From NCBI RefSeq assembly GCF_035818615.1, contig NZ_JAYKZY010000002.1, positions 126,501-190,500 on the forward strand: DNA of 64,000 bases, written 5' to 3'. Shown here piece after piece: positions 18,489 through 26,915 of the stretch. A model generated the notes under the pieces. The model was not told where the DNA came from. It did not search any database and saw only the letters and a program-made list of their open reading frames with translations. Numbering within the stretch: position 1 is the stretch's first letter; every line of letters begins with the position of its first letter. The DNA comes from Sphingobium sp. CR2-8. GTDB taxonomy: Bacteria > Pseudomonadota > Alphaproteobacteria > Sphingomonadales > Sphingomonadaceae. The position numbers were made by a program, and so were the translations under genes.

Positions 18489-18938
18489 ATGGATCGCGAA
18501 GACATACATCCTGAAGCCGCAGTGGCACCTGGATATCTGGCAAATCACGCTGCGCGTGTGTTCAACCGTAACGTGGACAACGCGCTTCGCGAACATGGCT
18601 TGTCCCTGAGCCTCCTTGGACCATTATTGCTGCTGTCATGGCGCGGACCGATGCTCCAAAGGGATCTTGTCCAGGCTTCCGCTGTCAAACAGCCGGCAAT
18701 GGTCGCGCTTCTCGGCAAGCTGGAAATGATGGGCCTCATCGCCCGGTCGCCTGCGCCTGATGACCGACGGGCCGCCCTTGTCTCGCTCACGGGCGCAGGC
18801 GCGCGAATGGCCCAGATCGGTGGCGAAGCCTTGCGCGCTGAGAACAAGCATGCGCTTGCCAACCTGTCGGCGGCAGAGGGTGAAATGCTGATATCTTTAC
18901 TTCAGCGCCTCATCACCGGATTGGAACAGGGAACATAA
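18489..18938 (+). CDS. MarR-family transcriptional regulator
   Basis: 149 residues with the MarR winged helix: RDLVQASAVKQPAMVALLGKLEMMGLI, then the wing motif DDRRAALVSLT. It is followed at 42 bp by a FAD monooxygenase gene on the same strand. The usual role is repression relieved by an aromatic or lipophilic ligand, so it probably controls that monooxygenase. Confidence 0.9.
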   Translation: MDREDIHPEAAVAPGYLANHAARVFNRNVDNALREHGLSLSLLGPLLLLSWRGPMLQRDLVQASAVKQPAMVALLGKLEMMGLIARSPAPDDRRAALVSLTGAGARMAQIGGEALRAENKHALANLSAAEGEMLISLLQRLITGLEQGT

Positions 18939-18980
18939 ATATCACTCGTGATGTTCTTAAGCTGAAAAGGAGCGATGCTC

Positions 18981-20165
18981 ATGGCTAAGAATATCTTGAT
19001 CACCGGTGCAAGCATAGCGGGCAATGCCGCTGCAGCCGCTCTGTGCGAACTTGGGTTTGACGTCACGGTGGTGGAGCGGGCGCCGACCTTTCGCGATGGC
19101 GGGCAGAATATCGATGTGCGCGGCGTGGGACGCGAAGTGCTTCGCCGCATGGGGCTGGAGGGTGCAGCGCTGGCCCAAGGCACGGGCGAAGAAGGGACCA
19201 TGTGGGTGCATGCCGACGGTAGCGCCGCAGCCAGGTTCATGGCCAGCGAGATCGACGGGGACGGGCCGACCGCGGAGATGGAGATATTGCGGGGCGACCT
19301 TGCGCGCATCCTGTACGAAGCAGCCAAAGTGCGCGTTCAATATAGGTTCGACGATCATCTGGTTTCGGTCGACGATATGCCCGATGGCGCCATGGTGACG
19401 TTCGCGAACGGAGAATGTGCGCGCTATGACGCCGTGATCGTGGCTGAGGGCGTCGGCTCGGCGACGCGCGACCTCGTCTTTCCCGGCGAAAACGATCCGC
19501 GCTGGATGGATCTTACGATCGCCTATTTCACCATTCCCAAGACATCGACTGACGACCGGATGTGGCGCTGGTTCAATGCGCCGGGCAAGCGCAGTGTTTC
19601 TCTTCGCCCTGATCGGCACGGCACGACGCGCGCCATGTTGTCGGTGGCCAAGAAGGCGGCGGGCGAGCAGGATTGGGACACGGAACGTCAGAAGTCTTTC
19701 CTGCATGACCTGTTCGCGGATGCCGGATGGGAAACGCCTCGCATTCTGGCGGGCATGGACGACGCTGACGATTTCTATTTCGATGCTCTACGACAGGTGC
19801 GAATGCCCCGCTGGTCATCCGGGCGCGTCATACTAACCGGTGACGCTGCCTGGTGCGTGACGCCGCTGGGCGGCATCGGCGCTACGCTTGCGGTGACGGG
19901 CGCCTATGTTCTCGCGCAGGAACTGGCCCGCCATGAGAAGATCGCCGCAGCGTTCGAAGCCTACGAACAACGCATGCGGCCTATGGTAGACGACGGCCAG
20001 GGCATTCCCAAGCTGGCACCACGATTGATGCATCCCAAAAGCGGTTTTGGCATCCGGTTGCTGCATAGCGTTCTTGGCGTAGCGAGCCTCCAACCCGTGC
20101 GGGACATGACGGCCAGGATGATCGGCAGCCCTGGAAAGCAGGTGGACCTGTCAGCATATAGATGA
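18981..20165 (+). CDS. Class A FAD-dependent monooxygenase
   Basis: 394 residues. The FAD-binding Rossmann motif NILITGASIAGNAAA is at the N-terminus (GxSxxG variant) and the second FAD motif TGDAAWCVTPLGGIGAT is near residue 290, as in aromatic hydroxylases and TetX-like enzymes. AAGGAG at 18967-18972 lies 8 nt before this ATG but only 2 nt before the ATG at 18975, so 18981 is chosen. It probably hydroxylates an aromatic or polyketide-like compound with NAD(P)H under the neighbouring MarR regulator. It lacks the overall pattern of HpxO urate hydroxylase. Confidence 0.88.
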   Translation: MAKNILITGASIAGNAAAAALCELGFDVTVVERAPTFRDGGQNIDVRGVGREVLRRMGLEGAALAQGTGEEGTMWVHADGSAAARFMASEIDGDGPTAEMEILRGDLARILYEAAKVRVQYRFDDHLVSVDDMPDGAMVTFANGECARYDAVIVAEGVGSATRDLVFPGENDPRWMDLTIAYFTIPKTSTDDRMWRWFNAPGKRSVSLRPDRHGTTRAMLSVAKKAAGEQDWDTERQKSFLHDLFADAGWETPRILAGMDDADDFYFDALRQVRMPRWSSGRVILTGDAAWCVTPLGGIGATLAVTGAYVLAQELARHEKIAAAFEAYEQRMRPMVDDGQGIPKLAPRLMHPKSGFGIRLLHSVLGVASLQPVRDMTARMIGSPGKQVDLSAYR

Positions 20166-20602
20166 AACTCTTTGCGGTTCGGATCGCAGGGACCACCATA
20201 TCGGTCTGCATGTGCCGCAACGACACCGCTGCAAATGCAACATTGTCCTTCCGGCGGGGCAGCATATTTTATCGACCGCGACTTGGGTGTTCGCGACCCT
20301 GGCGCGCAAACCAAAATTGGGATCCCCGCGCGCCACATCCGAGTGACCACATCACGCATGGGCGCGGGGTCGAAGGCGAGGGGCATTATATCTCTTGCGA
20401 TCATTCCACCCGTCGTCCGCGCTCTCGTTTGCACGGGATGGGGCCGGCAATGGCGACCAAAGGCATCGTCCCGGCGGTCGCGATGTCGACCGCGATCCTT
20501 TTTGGCCACGGACCGCATCCATGGAAGGTACACTATTTTTTGCAACGATCTGTGCAAGTCATTCTGTTGGATCGCTGCGGTTAGATCGGCCTAAAGGGGG
20601 GC
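20166..20602. other. Intergenic region upstream of the purine operon
   Basis: 437 bp. The right end holds the 43-bp promoter element at 20533-20575. The left part has no gene I can support. A minus-strand frame around 20290-20400 (MPLAFDPAPMRDVV, RMWRAGIPILV) faintly resembles a sugar-binding protein but is interrupted. A purine-sensing riboswitch cannot be excluded by eye. Confidence 0.4.
20533..20575 (+). promoter_or_regulatory. 43-bp purine-regulon promoter element, copy 1
   Basis: Starts with CTATTTTTTGCAACG and shares TCATT and ATCGC blocks at identical spacing with 43161-43203; I count 33 of 43 positions identical. It contains TTGCA-N8-TGCAA, a dyad of LysR type. It ends 27 bp before the first gene of the 18-gene purine operon. 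A target of the LysR regulator at 42218-43153 is the likeliest reading. Confidence 0.7.
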
Positions 20603-21733
20603 ATGGTGCGCGTATCAAAGCCTTCCTTCCTGCCCGATCCCTTTTTGATCTGCCTGATCGCAACGGTTGTCGGCGCATCGTTCATCCCGGTGCGCGGCGC
20701 TGCCATTCCCTGGGTCGAGGCGACAACGGATTTTGCGATTGCGTTGCTTTTTTTCCTGCACGGGGCAAAATTATCGCGCGAGGCGGTGCTGGCCGGCGCG
20801 GGCAACTGGCGGCTCCACCTTTATGTTCTGAGCTCCACCTATATTCTTTTTCCTCTGATCGGCCTGACTTTGGTCGCCTTGTTGCACGGCCATGGCAATG
20901 ACTTGCTGCTCAAGGGTCTTGTTTACCTCAGTCTGTTGCCATCGACGGTCCAGTCCTCGATCGCCTTTACCGCGATTGCGGGCGGCAATGTCGCCGCGGC
21001 GGTCTGTAGCGCGTCCCTGTCCAATATTGTCGGCATTATCCTGACGCCACTTCTGGTCGGCCTGTTCATGGCGGTCGACGGCGGGGGTAGCGCTTTTTCC
21101 TGGCACTCGGTTCAGGCGATCGCGCTGCAACTGCTCGTCCCCTTTTTGGCAGGGCATCTGATGCGGCCATGGATCGGCGCGTTTATCGACCGCAACAAGC
21201 GGTTGTTGATGCCTGTTGATCGTGGGTCGATCCTGCTTGTCGTCTACACCGCGTTCAGCGCCGCCGTGGTGAGCGGCATCTGGACTGAGGTGGGCATCTT
21301 CGACCTCCTTATGCTGTTGCTGCTCAGCCTGGTGATGCTGATCGTCGTGATGGGCGCCAATCTGGGCCTTGCGCGGCTGGTGGGTCTGCCACGCGCGGAC
21401 ATGATCGTTTTACTGTTTTGCGGGTCGAAGAAGAGCCTTGTGTCAGGCGTGCCGATGGCTGGCGCGTTGTTCCCGGCGGCGCAGGTCGGCATCATCATCC
21501 TGCCGCTGATGATCTTTCATCAGGTGCAACTTTTCCTGTGCGCCGCGCTCGCAAGCCGGTTCGCACGTGCAGGGCGTGCGCGTCCGCTCATCCCTCGGAC
21601 CGTGGCCGAAATCGAAAGCGCGTCGCAGCGGCTGGGCCTGACCATTGCCGAACCCTGTATGGCGGGCGTTACCGCTAATCTCGCCCTGCTGGACCGCCAC
21701 GCCGACACCTTGTTCAAAACCGAGACACCGTGA
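20603..21733 (+). CDS. SBF-like (YfeH-type) permease fused to an HpxX/AtzG-like C-terminal domain
   Basis: 376 residues. Residues 1-325 form a bile-acid:sodium-symporter-like permease with about ten helices (LFFLHGAKLSREA, SIAFTAIAGGNVAAAVCSAS, CGSKKSLVSGVPMA), as in E. coli YfeH. Residues 330-376 (VAEIESASQRLGLTI, GVTANLALLDRHA) match the small AtzG/HpxX (DUF4089) subunit that normally is a separate protein partnered with an AtzE/HpxY amidase. The next gene is that amidase, overlapping by 4 nt (GTGA). No stop or homopolymer separates the halves; an internal GTG at 21602 lacks a ribosome site. AAGGGGGG precedes the ATG. The transported substrate is unknown; a ureide or carboxylate is plausible. 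Confidence 0.85.
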   Translation: MVRVSKPSFLPDPFLICLIATVVGASFIPVRGAAIPWVEATTDFAIALLFFLHGAKLSREAVLAGAGNWRLHLYVLSSTYILFPLIGLTLVALLHGHGNDLLLKGLVYLSLLPSTVQSSIAFTAIAGGNVAAAVCSASLSNIVGIILTPLLVGLFMAVDGGGSAFSWHSVQAIALQLLVPFLAGHLMRPWIGAFIDRNKRLLMPVDRGSILLVVYTAFSAAVVSGIWTEVGIFDLLMLLLLSLVMLIVVMGANLGLARLVGLPRADMIVLLFCGSKKSLVSGVPMAGALFPAAQVGIIILPLMIFHQVQLFLCAALASRFARAGRARPLIPRTVAEIESASQRLGLTIAEPCMAGVTANLALLDRHADTLFKTETP

Positions 21734-23067
21734 AGTCGGCGCTAGAGATCGCTGCCGCCGTCCGGTCGGGTCAGACCAGCGCCATGGCCGTGCTGGATGA
21801 TTGCCTCGCGCGATTGGATATGCACGCTGGGCCATTGGTCGCCATAACACGCATGCTGACCAGTCGCGCCCGGACAGAGGCCGCCGCCGTCGATGCCGCC
21901 ATCGCGGCCGGGCGCGATCCGGGGCCGCTCGCGGGCGTGCCCTATGGTGTCAAGGATCTGTTTGACATATGCGGCCTGCCGACGACGGCGGGATCCAGCC
22001 TCTATGCCGATGCAACGCCCGCGCAAGCCGATGCGGACGCGATCAGGCGCCTGCGCATGGCAGGTGCAGTGCTGGTCGCGACGCTTAACATGGACGAGTT
22101 CGCCTATGGCTTCGCCACGATCAATGCCAGGCACGGCACGACGCGCAACCCCCATGACCTTGACCGCCTGGCCGGTGGCTCATCTGGCGGATCGGCGTCG
22201 GTGGTTGCGGCCGGACTGCTGCCATTCTCGCTAGGGTCCGACACCAACGGATCAATCCGCGTGCCCGCCAGCTTGACCGGCATCTATGGTTTGAAACCCA
22301 CCCATGGCGCACTGCCAATGGGTGGGGTATTTCCCTTTGCCGATAGTTTCGACGATATCGGTCCCTTTACCCGTTCGACCGCCGACATGCAGTGTCTCTG
22401 GCAGATATTGGGCGGGGTCGACATGACGGTCAGTGATCCGATCCGGGTCGCACGGCTCGGCGGACGTTTCCGCGACAATGCCGATCCCGACCAGATCGTA
22501 GCGATCGACAGCATCGCGCCCGACGCGCCACTGATCGAACTGCCCGACATTGCTCGCGCACGCTCCGCCGCTTTTCTGATTACCGCTGCCGAAGGCGGCA
22601 GGCTGCACCGCGCATCATTGTGCCGCGACGCGATGGCGTTCGACCCGGCCACGCGGGATCGCCTGATAGCAGGCGCCCTGCTGCCCGATACGCTGTATGA
22701 CGCTGCCCAGCGATTTCGCGCGGACTATAAGCGACGCATCACCGCCATCATGGAAACCTATGATGTGCTGCTGGCCCCTGCGGCGCCCTGCGTAGCGCCG
22801 TCGATCGCGGACCCGCGCATTCTGATCGACGGCGCGTTGTCGCCCGCCCGCGCGGATCTCGGCATCCACAGCCAGCCGATCAGTTTCACCGGCTTGCCAT
22901 CCCTGTCCGTGCCGTTGCGCCGTCCGGGCCGGTTGCCGCTGGGGTTGCAACTGATAGGCAGGGCAGGGAGCGAGGCGACATTGTTCCGCCTGGCTGCGAC
23001 ACTGGAAGATAAGGGACTGACCGGCGTGACATCGCCGACGGGCGCATTTCGGGGGGACGCTTCATGA
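21730..23067 (+). CDS. hpxY: HpxY/AtzE-like amidase
   Basis: 445 residues of the amidase-signature family. The Ser-Ser-Lys machinery is visible: Lys in PYGVKDLFD, and AGGSSGGSASVVAAG with the cis-Ser and nucleophile Ser (SDTNGSIRVPAS). HpxY of Klebsiella and AtzE of cyanurate degraders hydrolyse small ureide-type amides together with HpxX/AtzG. Here the partner domain is fused to the upstream permease. The likely substrate is oxalurate, made by the aminotransferase further down; this is inference from the hpx context. The GTG start overlaps the preceding TGA. Confidence 0.85.
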   Translation: MKSALEIAAAVRSGQTSAMAVLDDCLARLDMHAGPLVAITRMLTSRARTEAAAVDAAIAAGRDPGPLAGVPYGVKDLFDICGLPTTAGSSLYADATPAQADADAIRRLRMAGAVLVATLNMDEFAYGFATINARHGTTRNPHDLDRLAGGSSGGSASVVAAGLLPFSLGSDTNGSIRVPASLTGIYGLKPTHGALPMGGVFPFADSFDDIGPFTRSTADMQCLWQILGGVDMTVSDPIRVARLGGRFRDNADPDQIVAIDSIAPDAPLIELPDIARARSAAFLITAAEGGRLHRASLCRDAMAFDPATRDRLIAGALLPDTLYDAAQRFRADYKRRITAIMETYDVLLAPAAPCVAPSIADPRILIDGALSPARADLGIHSQPISFTGLPSLSVPLRRPGRLPLGLQLIGRAGSEATLFRLAATLEDKGLTGVTSPTGAFRGDAS

Positions 23068-24413
23068 CGGACGTGGTGATAAAGCCGGGGGCAGGGCGGC
23101 TGGAACGCTATTTTGGGCTGTCCGCACGCGGGACGTCGGCCCAGACCGAGATATTGGCCGGTTTCACCACCTTTCTGACCATGGCCTATATCGTGCTGGT
23201 CAATCCCGCGATCCTGGGGCAGGCAGGGATGCCCATCGCGGCGGTGGCGGCCGCGACCTGCTTCGCTGCCGCCTTTGGCTCCATCCTGATGGGACTGGTC
23301 GCCAACACGCCGCTGGCGCTGGCGCCGGGCATGGGGCTTAACGCCTATTTCAGCTTCACCGTCGTGCAGCAGATGGGCGTTCCCTGGCCAATCGCGCTGG
23401 GCTGCGTTTTCATTTCCGGCATCGCTTTCCTCCTCCTGACCCTGACCGGGGTACGGCAGATGATCGTGGCCGCCATCCCGATGCACCTTTTCGCGGCGGT
23501 CGCGGGTGGCATCGGACTGTTCATCGGCTTCATCGGCCTGAAGAATGCGGGCATCGTCGTCGCCAATCCCGCAACCTTCGTAGCGCTGGGCGACCTCAAA
23601 GCGCCTGGCGCCGCGCTTGCCCTGTTCGGCCTGCTGGTCATCGGCGTGCTCAGCGTCTGGAATGTGCGCGGCGCGATGCTGATCGGCATCGTCGCGACGA
23701 CATTGGTGGGCTGGCTGTGCGGGCAGGTGGTCGTCAGCCCCGAACCTTACAGCCTCGACGCCTTGACCGGCACGGCCTTCAAACTCGACCTGTCGGGTGT
23801 GTTCGGCCTCACTGGCAGCCATGGCCTGGGCCTCCTCGAAATCCTGTTCGTCTTCCTCTTCGTCGACCTGTTCGACAATATCGGCACGCTGGTGGCCGTC
23901 ACGAAACGGGCGGGCCTGATGGACAAGGCCGGGCGCATCCCCGGCCTCAACCGCATCCTGCTGGCCGACGCCGCCGCCACGGTCGTCGGGTCGGTGGCGG
24001 GCACCAGCACCGTCACCTCCTATGTCGAAAGCGCGGCGGGCGTTCAGGCGGGCGGGCGCACCGGGCTCACGGCGGTCGTCACCGGCATCCTCTTCCTGGC
24101 CACCATGTTCGTTGCCCCCTATGCCCAGCTCGTCCCGCTGGCGGCGACCGCGCCTGCGCTCATCATCGTGGGTGGCCTGATGCTGTTGCCCCTGACGGAA
24201 GTGGAGTGGGAAGATCCCCTCTCGGCGATCCCCGCTTTCCTGACCGTGGCGATGATCCCGCTGACCTTCTCGATCGCCAATGGCCTGGCCTTCGGCATCA
24301 CCGCCCACGCGATCTTGAAGCTGTTGCGCGGCACCGCGAAGAGGACCGACTGGTTCCTCTTCCTGCTCGCCGCCCTGTTCGTTGCCCGCTTCATCTGGAT
24401 GGGGGCGGCTTGA
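23064..24413 (+). CDS. NCS2-family (AzgA-type) purine permease
   Basis: 449 residues with about 12-13 membrane segments. RYFGLSARGTSAQTEILAG and FLTMAYIVLVNP are the AzgA-branch N-terminal signature; NIGTLVAVTKRAG, and GTSTVTSYVESAAGVQAGGRTGL in the substrate-binding half-helices, also fit. The branch imports adenine, guanine or hypoxanthine with protons. It overlaps the amidase by 4 nt and the next gene by 1 nt. It feeds adenine deaminase, guanine deaminase and XdhAB encoded in the same operon. Confidence 0.93.
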   Translation: MTDVVIKPGAGRLERYFGLSARGTSAQTEILAGFTTFLTMAYIVLVNPAILGQAGMPIAAVAAATCFAAAFGSILMGLVANTPLALAPGMGLNAYFSFTVVQQMGVPWPIALGCVFISGIAFLLLTLTGVRQMIVAAIPMHLFAAVAGGIGLFIGFIGLKNAGIVVANPATFVALGDLKAPGAALALFGLLVIGVLSVWNVRGAMLIGIVATTLVGWLCGQVVVSPEPYSLDALTGTAFKLDLSGVFGLTGSHGLGLLEILFVFLFVDLFDNIGTLVAVTKRAGLMDKAGRIPGLNRILLADAAATVVGSVAGTSTVTSYVESAAGVQAGGRTGLTAVVTGILFLATMFVAPYAQLVPLAATAPALIIVGGLMLLPLTEVEWEDPLSAIPAFLTVAMIPLTFSIANGLAFGITAHAILKLLRGTAKRTDWFLFLLAALFVARFIWMGAA

Positions 24414-25327
24414 TGCGTGCTTTCTGCCTTGCCCTGTGCGCGTTGCTGCTGCCCGTTTCGGCGCTGGCCAAGCCACTGGACCGGACGCCGCGCACCGTGG
24501 TCATGACCGCCTTCGCGCCCGAATGGGATGCGCTGGCCCATTCCATCGCCCGGCCCAGAACACACCATATCAATGGCCTGACCATGCTGACCGGCACCAT
24601 GGCGGGAAAGCCTGTGCTGTTGATGCAGAGCGGCGTCAGCATGGTCAATGCCGCGATGAACACCCAATTGGTGCTGGATCGCTTCACCGTGAAGCGGATC
24701 GTCTTTTCGGGCATTGCGGGCGGGGTCGATCCCGCCCTGTCGATCGGCGATGTCGTCGTGCCGGAGGATTGGGCGCAATATCTGGAAGTCTCGTTCGCGC
24801 GCCAGACGCCGCAGGGCTGGGTCGTACCCGAACCTGTCGACGCAGAGGCGCCGCCGCCTTTCGGCATGATGTATCCCCGTGGCGTACGGCTGGGTAATGC
24901 GACGGAAGCGCCGCGCCGCCATTATCGACAGGCCGTCGATCCGGCGCTGTTGGCGCTCGCCCGAAAAGTTGCGGTCGGCGTGACGCTGCGCCGCTGCGTC
25001 GATGGCAAGGCGGACGCGGCCCGATGTCTGGCCCATGACCCCAAATTCGTCGTCGGCGGCACAGGCGTCAGCGCCGGTGTCTATGCCGACAACGCCGAAT
25101 TTCGTGACTATCTCGCCACCGCCTGGAAAGCGCGCGTGCTGGACATGGAAAGCGCGGCGGTGGTGCAGGTCGCCTATGCCAACAGCGTGCCCGCCATCGT
25201 GTTCCGCAGCCTGTCGGACCTGGCCGGGGGTGACGCGGGTGCAAACCAGATGAACACCTTCATGGCGCTGGCCTCGGTCAACAGCGCCGACGTCGTGCGC
25301 GCATTCGTCGCGGCGCTGCCGGACTAG
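24413..25327 (+). CDS. Exported nucleosidase/phosphorylase-superfamily protein
   Basis: 304 residues with a signal peptide (MRAFCLALCALLLPVSALA). The mature part has the PNP/MTA-SAH nucleosidase fold: TAFAPEWDAL, the loop SGIAGGVDPALSIGD, and LDMESAAVVQVA with the ribose-binding Met-Glu pair. It should cleave the N-glycosidic bond of purine nucleosides in the periplasm, hydrolytically since free phosphate is scarce there. Its place right after the base permease supports release of bases for import. A Cys pair (RRCVDG, ARCLAH) may form a disulfide. Confidence 0.85.
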   Translation: MRAFCLALCALLLPVSALAKPLDRTPRTVVMTAFAPEWDALAHSIARPRTHHINGLTMLTGTMAGKPVLLMQSGVSMVNAAMNTQLVLDRFTVKRIVFSGIAGGVDPALSIGDVVVPEDWAQYLEVSFARQTPQGWVVPEPVDAEAPPPFGMMYPRGVRLGNATEAPRRHYRQAVDPALLALARKVAVGVTLRRCVDGKADAARCLAHDPKFVVGGTGVSAGVYADNAEFRDYLATAWKARVLDMESAAVVQVAYANSVPAIVFRSLSDLAGGDAGANQMNTFMALASVNSADVVRAFVAALPD

Positions 25328-25328
25328 G

Positions 25329-26915
25329 ATGATGACGCATTCCACCATCAGCGGCACGAACGGCATGGTGACGGCGCCCCACTGGCTGGCGGCGCAAACA
25401 GGCTGCGCCGTGCTGAAGGACGGCGGCAATGCGGTGGAGGCGGCGGTCGCCGTCGCCGCAACGCTGGCGGTCGTCTATCCGCACATGACCGGAATAGGCG
25501 GCGACAGTTTCTGGCTGGTCGCGCAGCCGGATGGATCGATCGACAGCGTGCATGGCTGCGGCGGCGCGGCGGCAATGGCCGATCTGGGCCTCTACGCGGG
25601 TCATGCCGCGGTGCCGACGCGCGGCCCGCTCGCCGCCAATACGGTGGCAGGCACGTTGTCGGGCTGGGCCGCGCTGCTGGAAAGCGGCGGCGGCACCTTG
25701 CCCCTGTCCCGGCTGTTGCGTGACGCCATCCATCATGCCGACAATGGCGTAGGGGTAACGCGCGGAGGCGCGGCCATCGCGGCGGCCAAGGGGGACGAAC
25801 TGCGCATCCAGCCTGGCGCCTATGCCGCGATCTTCGAACCCGATGGCGCGCCGCTGCATGAAGGCGCGACCTTGCGCCAGCCAGCCCTTGCCGCCACTTT
25901 GCGGGCGATCGCCGCCGATGGAATCGCCGATTTCTACACCGGCGCTCTCGCCGACAAGGTGGCCCAGGATCTGGCAGCGCTGGGCAGCCCGGTCGGTCGC
26001 GAAGATCTGACCGCGCATCGCGCGACCCGTCCCGTCCCGCTGACGACCCGGATCGGCGGCATGGACCTGATCAACAGCGCGCCCCCGACGCAGGGTTTCG
26101 CATCGCTCCTGATCCTGGCCCTGTTCGATCGCCTCTCCGCCGCGCAGGCAGATGGCTTCGACCATGTCCATGGCCTGGTCGAAGCCACCAAGCAGGCGTT
26201 CCTGCTGCGCGATATCCATGTCGGCGACCCTGACTTCCATGATTTCGACTATCAGGGCCTGCTGGCCGACCCGCACGCGTTGGATGCCATCGCCGCCTCG
26301 ATCGATCCGGCCCGCGCCATGCCCTGGCCCCGGCCGTCGGCGCAGGGCGACACCTGCTGGTTCGCCGCAGCCGACAGGGATGGACGCATAGTCAGCGCCA
26401 TCCAGTCTACCTATTTTGAATTCGGGTCGGGCCTGGTCCTGCCGCAGACCGGCATCACCTGGCAAAATCGGGGCAGCAGCTTTCGGCTGGCGGTGGATGG
26501 CTGGAATGTGCTGGCGCCCGGCCGCAAGCCCTTCCACACGCTCAACCCCGCGCTGGCCCGCTTCGACGATGGGCGGCTCATGGCCTATGGCACGATGGGC
26601 GGCGAAGGCCAGCCGCAGACCCAGGCGGCGCTGTTCACCCGCTATGCCCGGTTCGGCGTCGACCTTCAGCAGGCAATCAGCGCCCCGCGCTGGCTGTTGG
26701 GACGAACCTGGGGCGAGGACAGCACCACGCTCAAGCTGGAAGATGGGTTCGACGATGCGCTCTACGCGCAGCTCGCCGCCGCCGGTCATGATGTCGAGCG
26801 TGTCGGGCCGTTGACCGCGCTGATGGGCCATGCCGGTGCCATCGTCCGCCATGCCGACGGCCGCCTCGACGGCGCGACCGATCCGCGCAGCGACGGGCAG
26901 GTGGCGACATGGTGA
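25329..26915 (+). CDS. hpxW: HpxW-like oxamate amidohydrolase (gamma-glutamyltransferase fold)
   Basis: 528 residues of the Ntn-hydrolase GGT family without a signal peptide. The autoprocessing/nucleophile Thr is Thr342 in QGDTCWFAAADRDG. IQSTYFEFGSGLVLPQTG and WQNRGSSF downstream are the pattern of the oxamate amidohydrolase HpxW rather than classic GGT (TTHFSVVD). It should convert oxamate to oxalate and ammonia, the last nitrogen-releasing step of the hpx route. It starts 1 nt after the previous stop and overlaps the next gene by 7 nt. Confidence 0.85.
   Translation: MMTHSTISGTNGMVTAPHWLAAQTGCAVLKDGGNAVEAAVAVAATLAVVYPHMTGIGGDSFWLVAQPDGSIDSVHGCGGAAAMADLGLYAGHAAVPTRGPLAANTVAGTLSGWAALLESGGGTLPLSRLLRDAIHHADNGVGVTRGGAAIAAAKGDELRIQPGAYAAIFEPDGAPLHEGATLRQPALAATLRAIAADGIADFYTGALADKVAQDLAALGSPVGREDLTAHRATRPVPLTTRIGGMDLINSAPPTQGFASLLILALFDRLSAAQADGFDHVHGLVEATKQAFLLRDIHVGDPDFHDFDYQGLLADPHALDAIAASIDPARAMPWPRPSAQGDTCWFAAADRDGRIVSAIQSTYFEFGSGLVLPQTGITWQNRGSSFRLAVDGWNVLAPGRKPFHTLNPALARFDDGRLMAYGTMGGEGQPQTQAALFTRYARFGVDLQQAISAPRWLLGRTWGEDSTTLKLEDGFDDALYAQLAAAGHDVERVGPLTALMGHAGAIVRHADGRLDGATDPRSDGQVATW

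Noticed and set aside
18981-20165. FAD monooxygenase as the missing HpxO urate hydroxylase
   Set aside because: It has class A motifs but differs from HpxO around both FAD motifs, lies outside the purine operon and has its own MarR regulator.
20285-20410. Minus-strand remnant of a periplasmic sugar-binding protein
   Set aside because: Similarity covers one short helix-strand unit and the frame is interrupted; could be chance.
20166-20532. Purine or xanthine riboswitch upstream of the purine operon
   Set aside because: No conserved aptamer core could be recognised by eye; a covariance-model search would be needed.
22758-24476. Long open frame on the minus strand opposite the amidase and NCS2 permease genes
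   Set aside because: Composition is Arg/Gly/Asp-rich without motifs and it mirrors a well-supported permease gene; it is a GC-bias shadow.
25278-26852. Open frame of about 520 codons opposite hpxW
   Set aside because: No family motifs; antisense to a gene with clear GGT-fold signatures.
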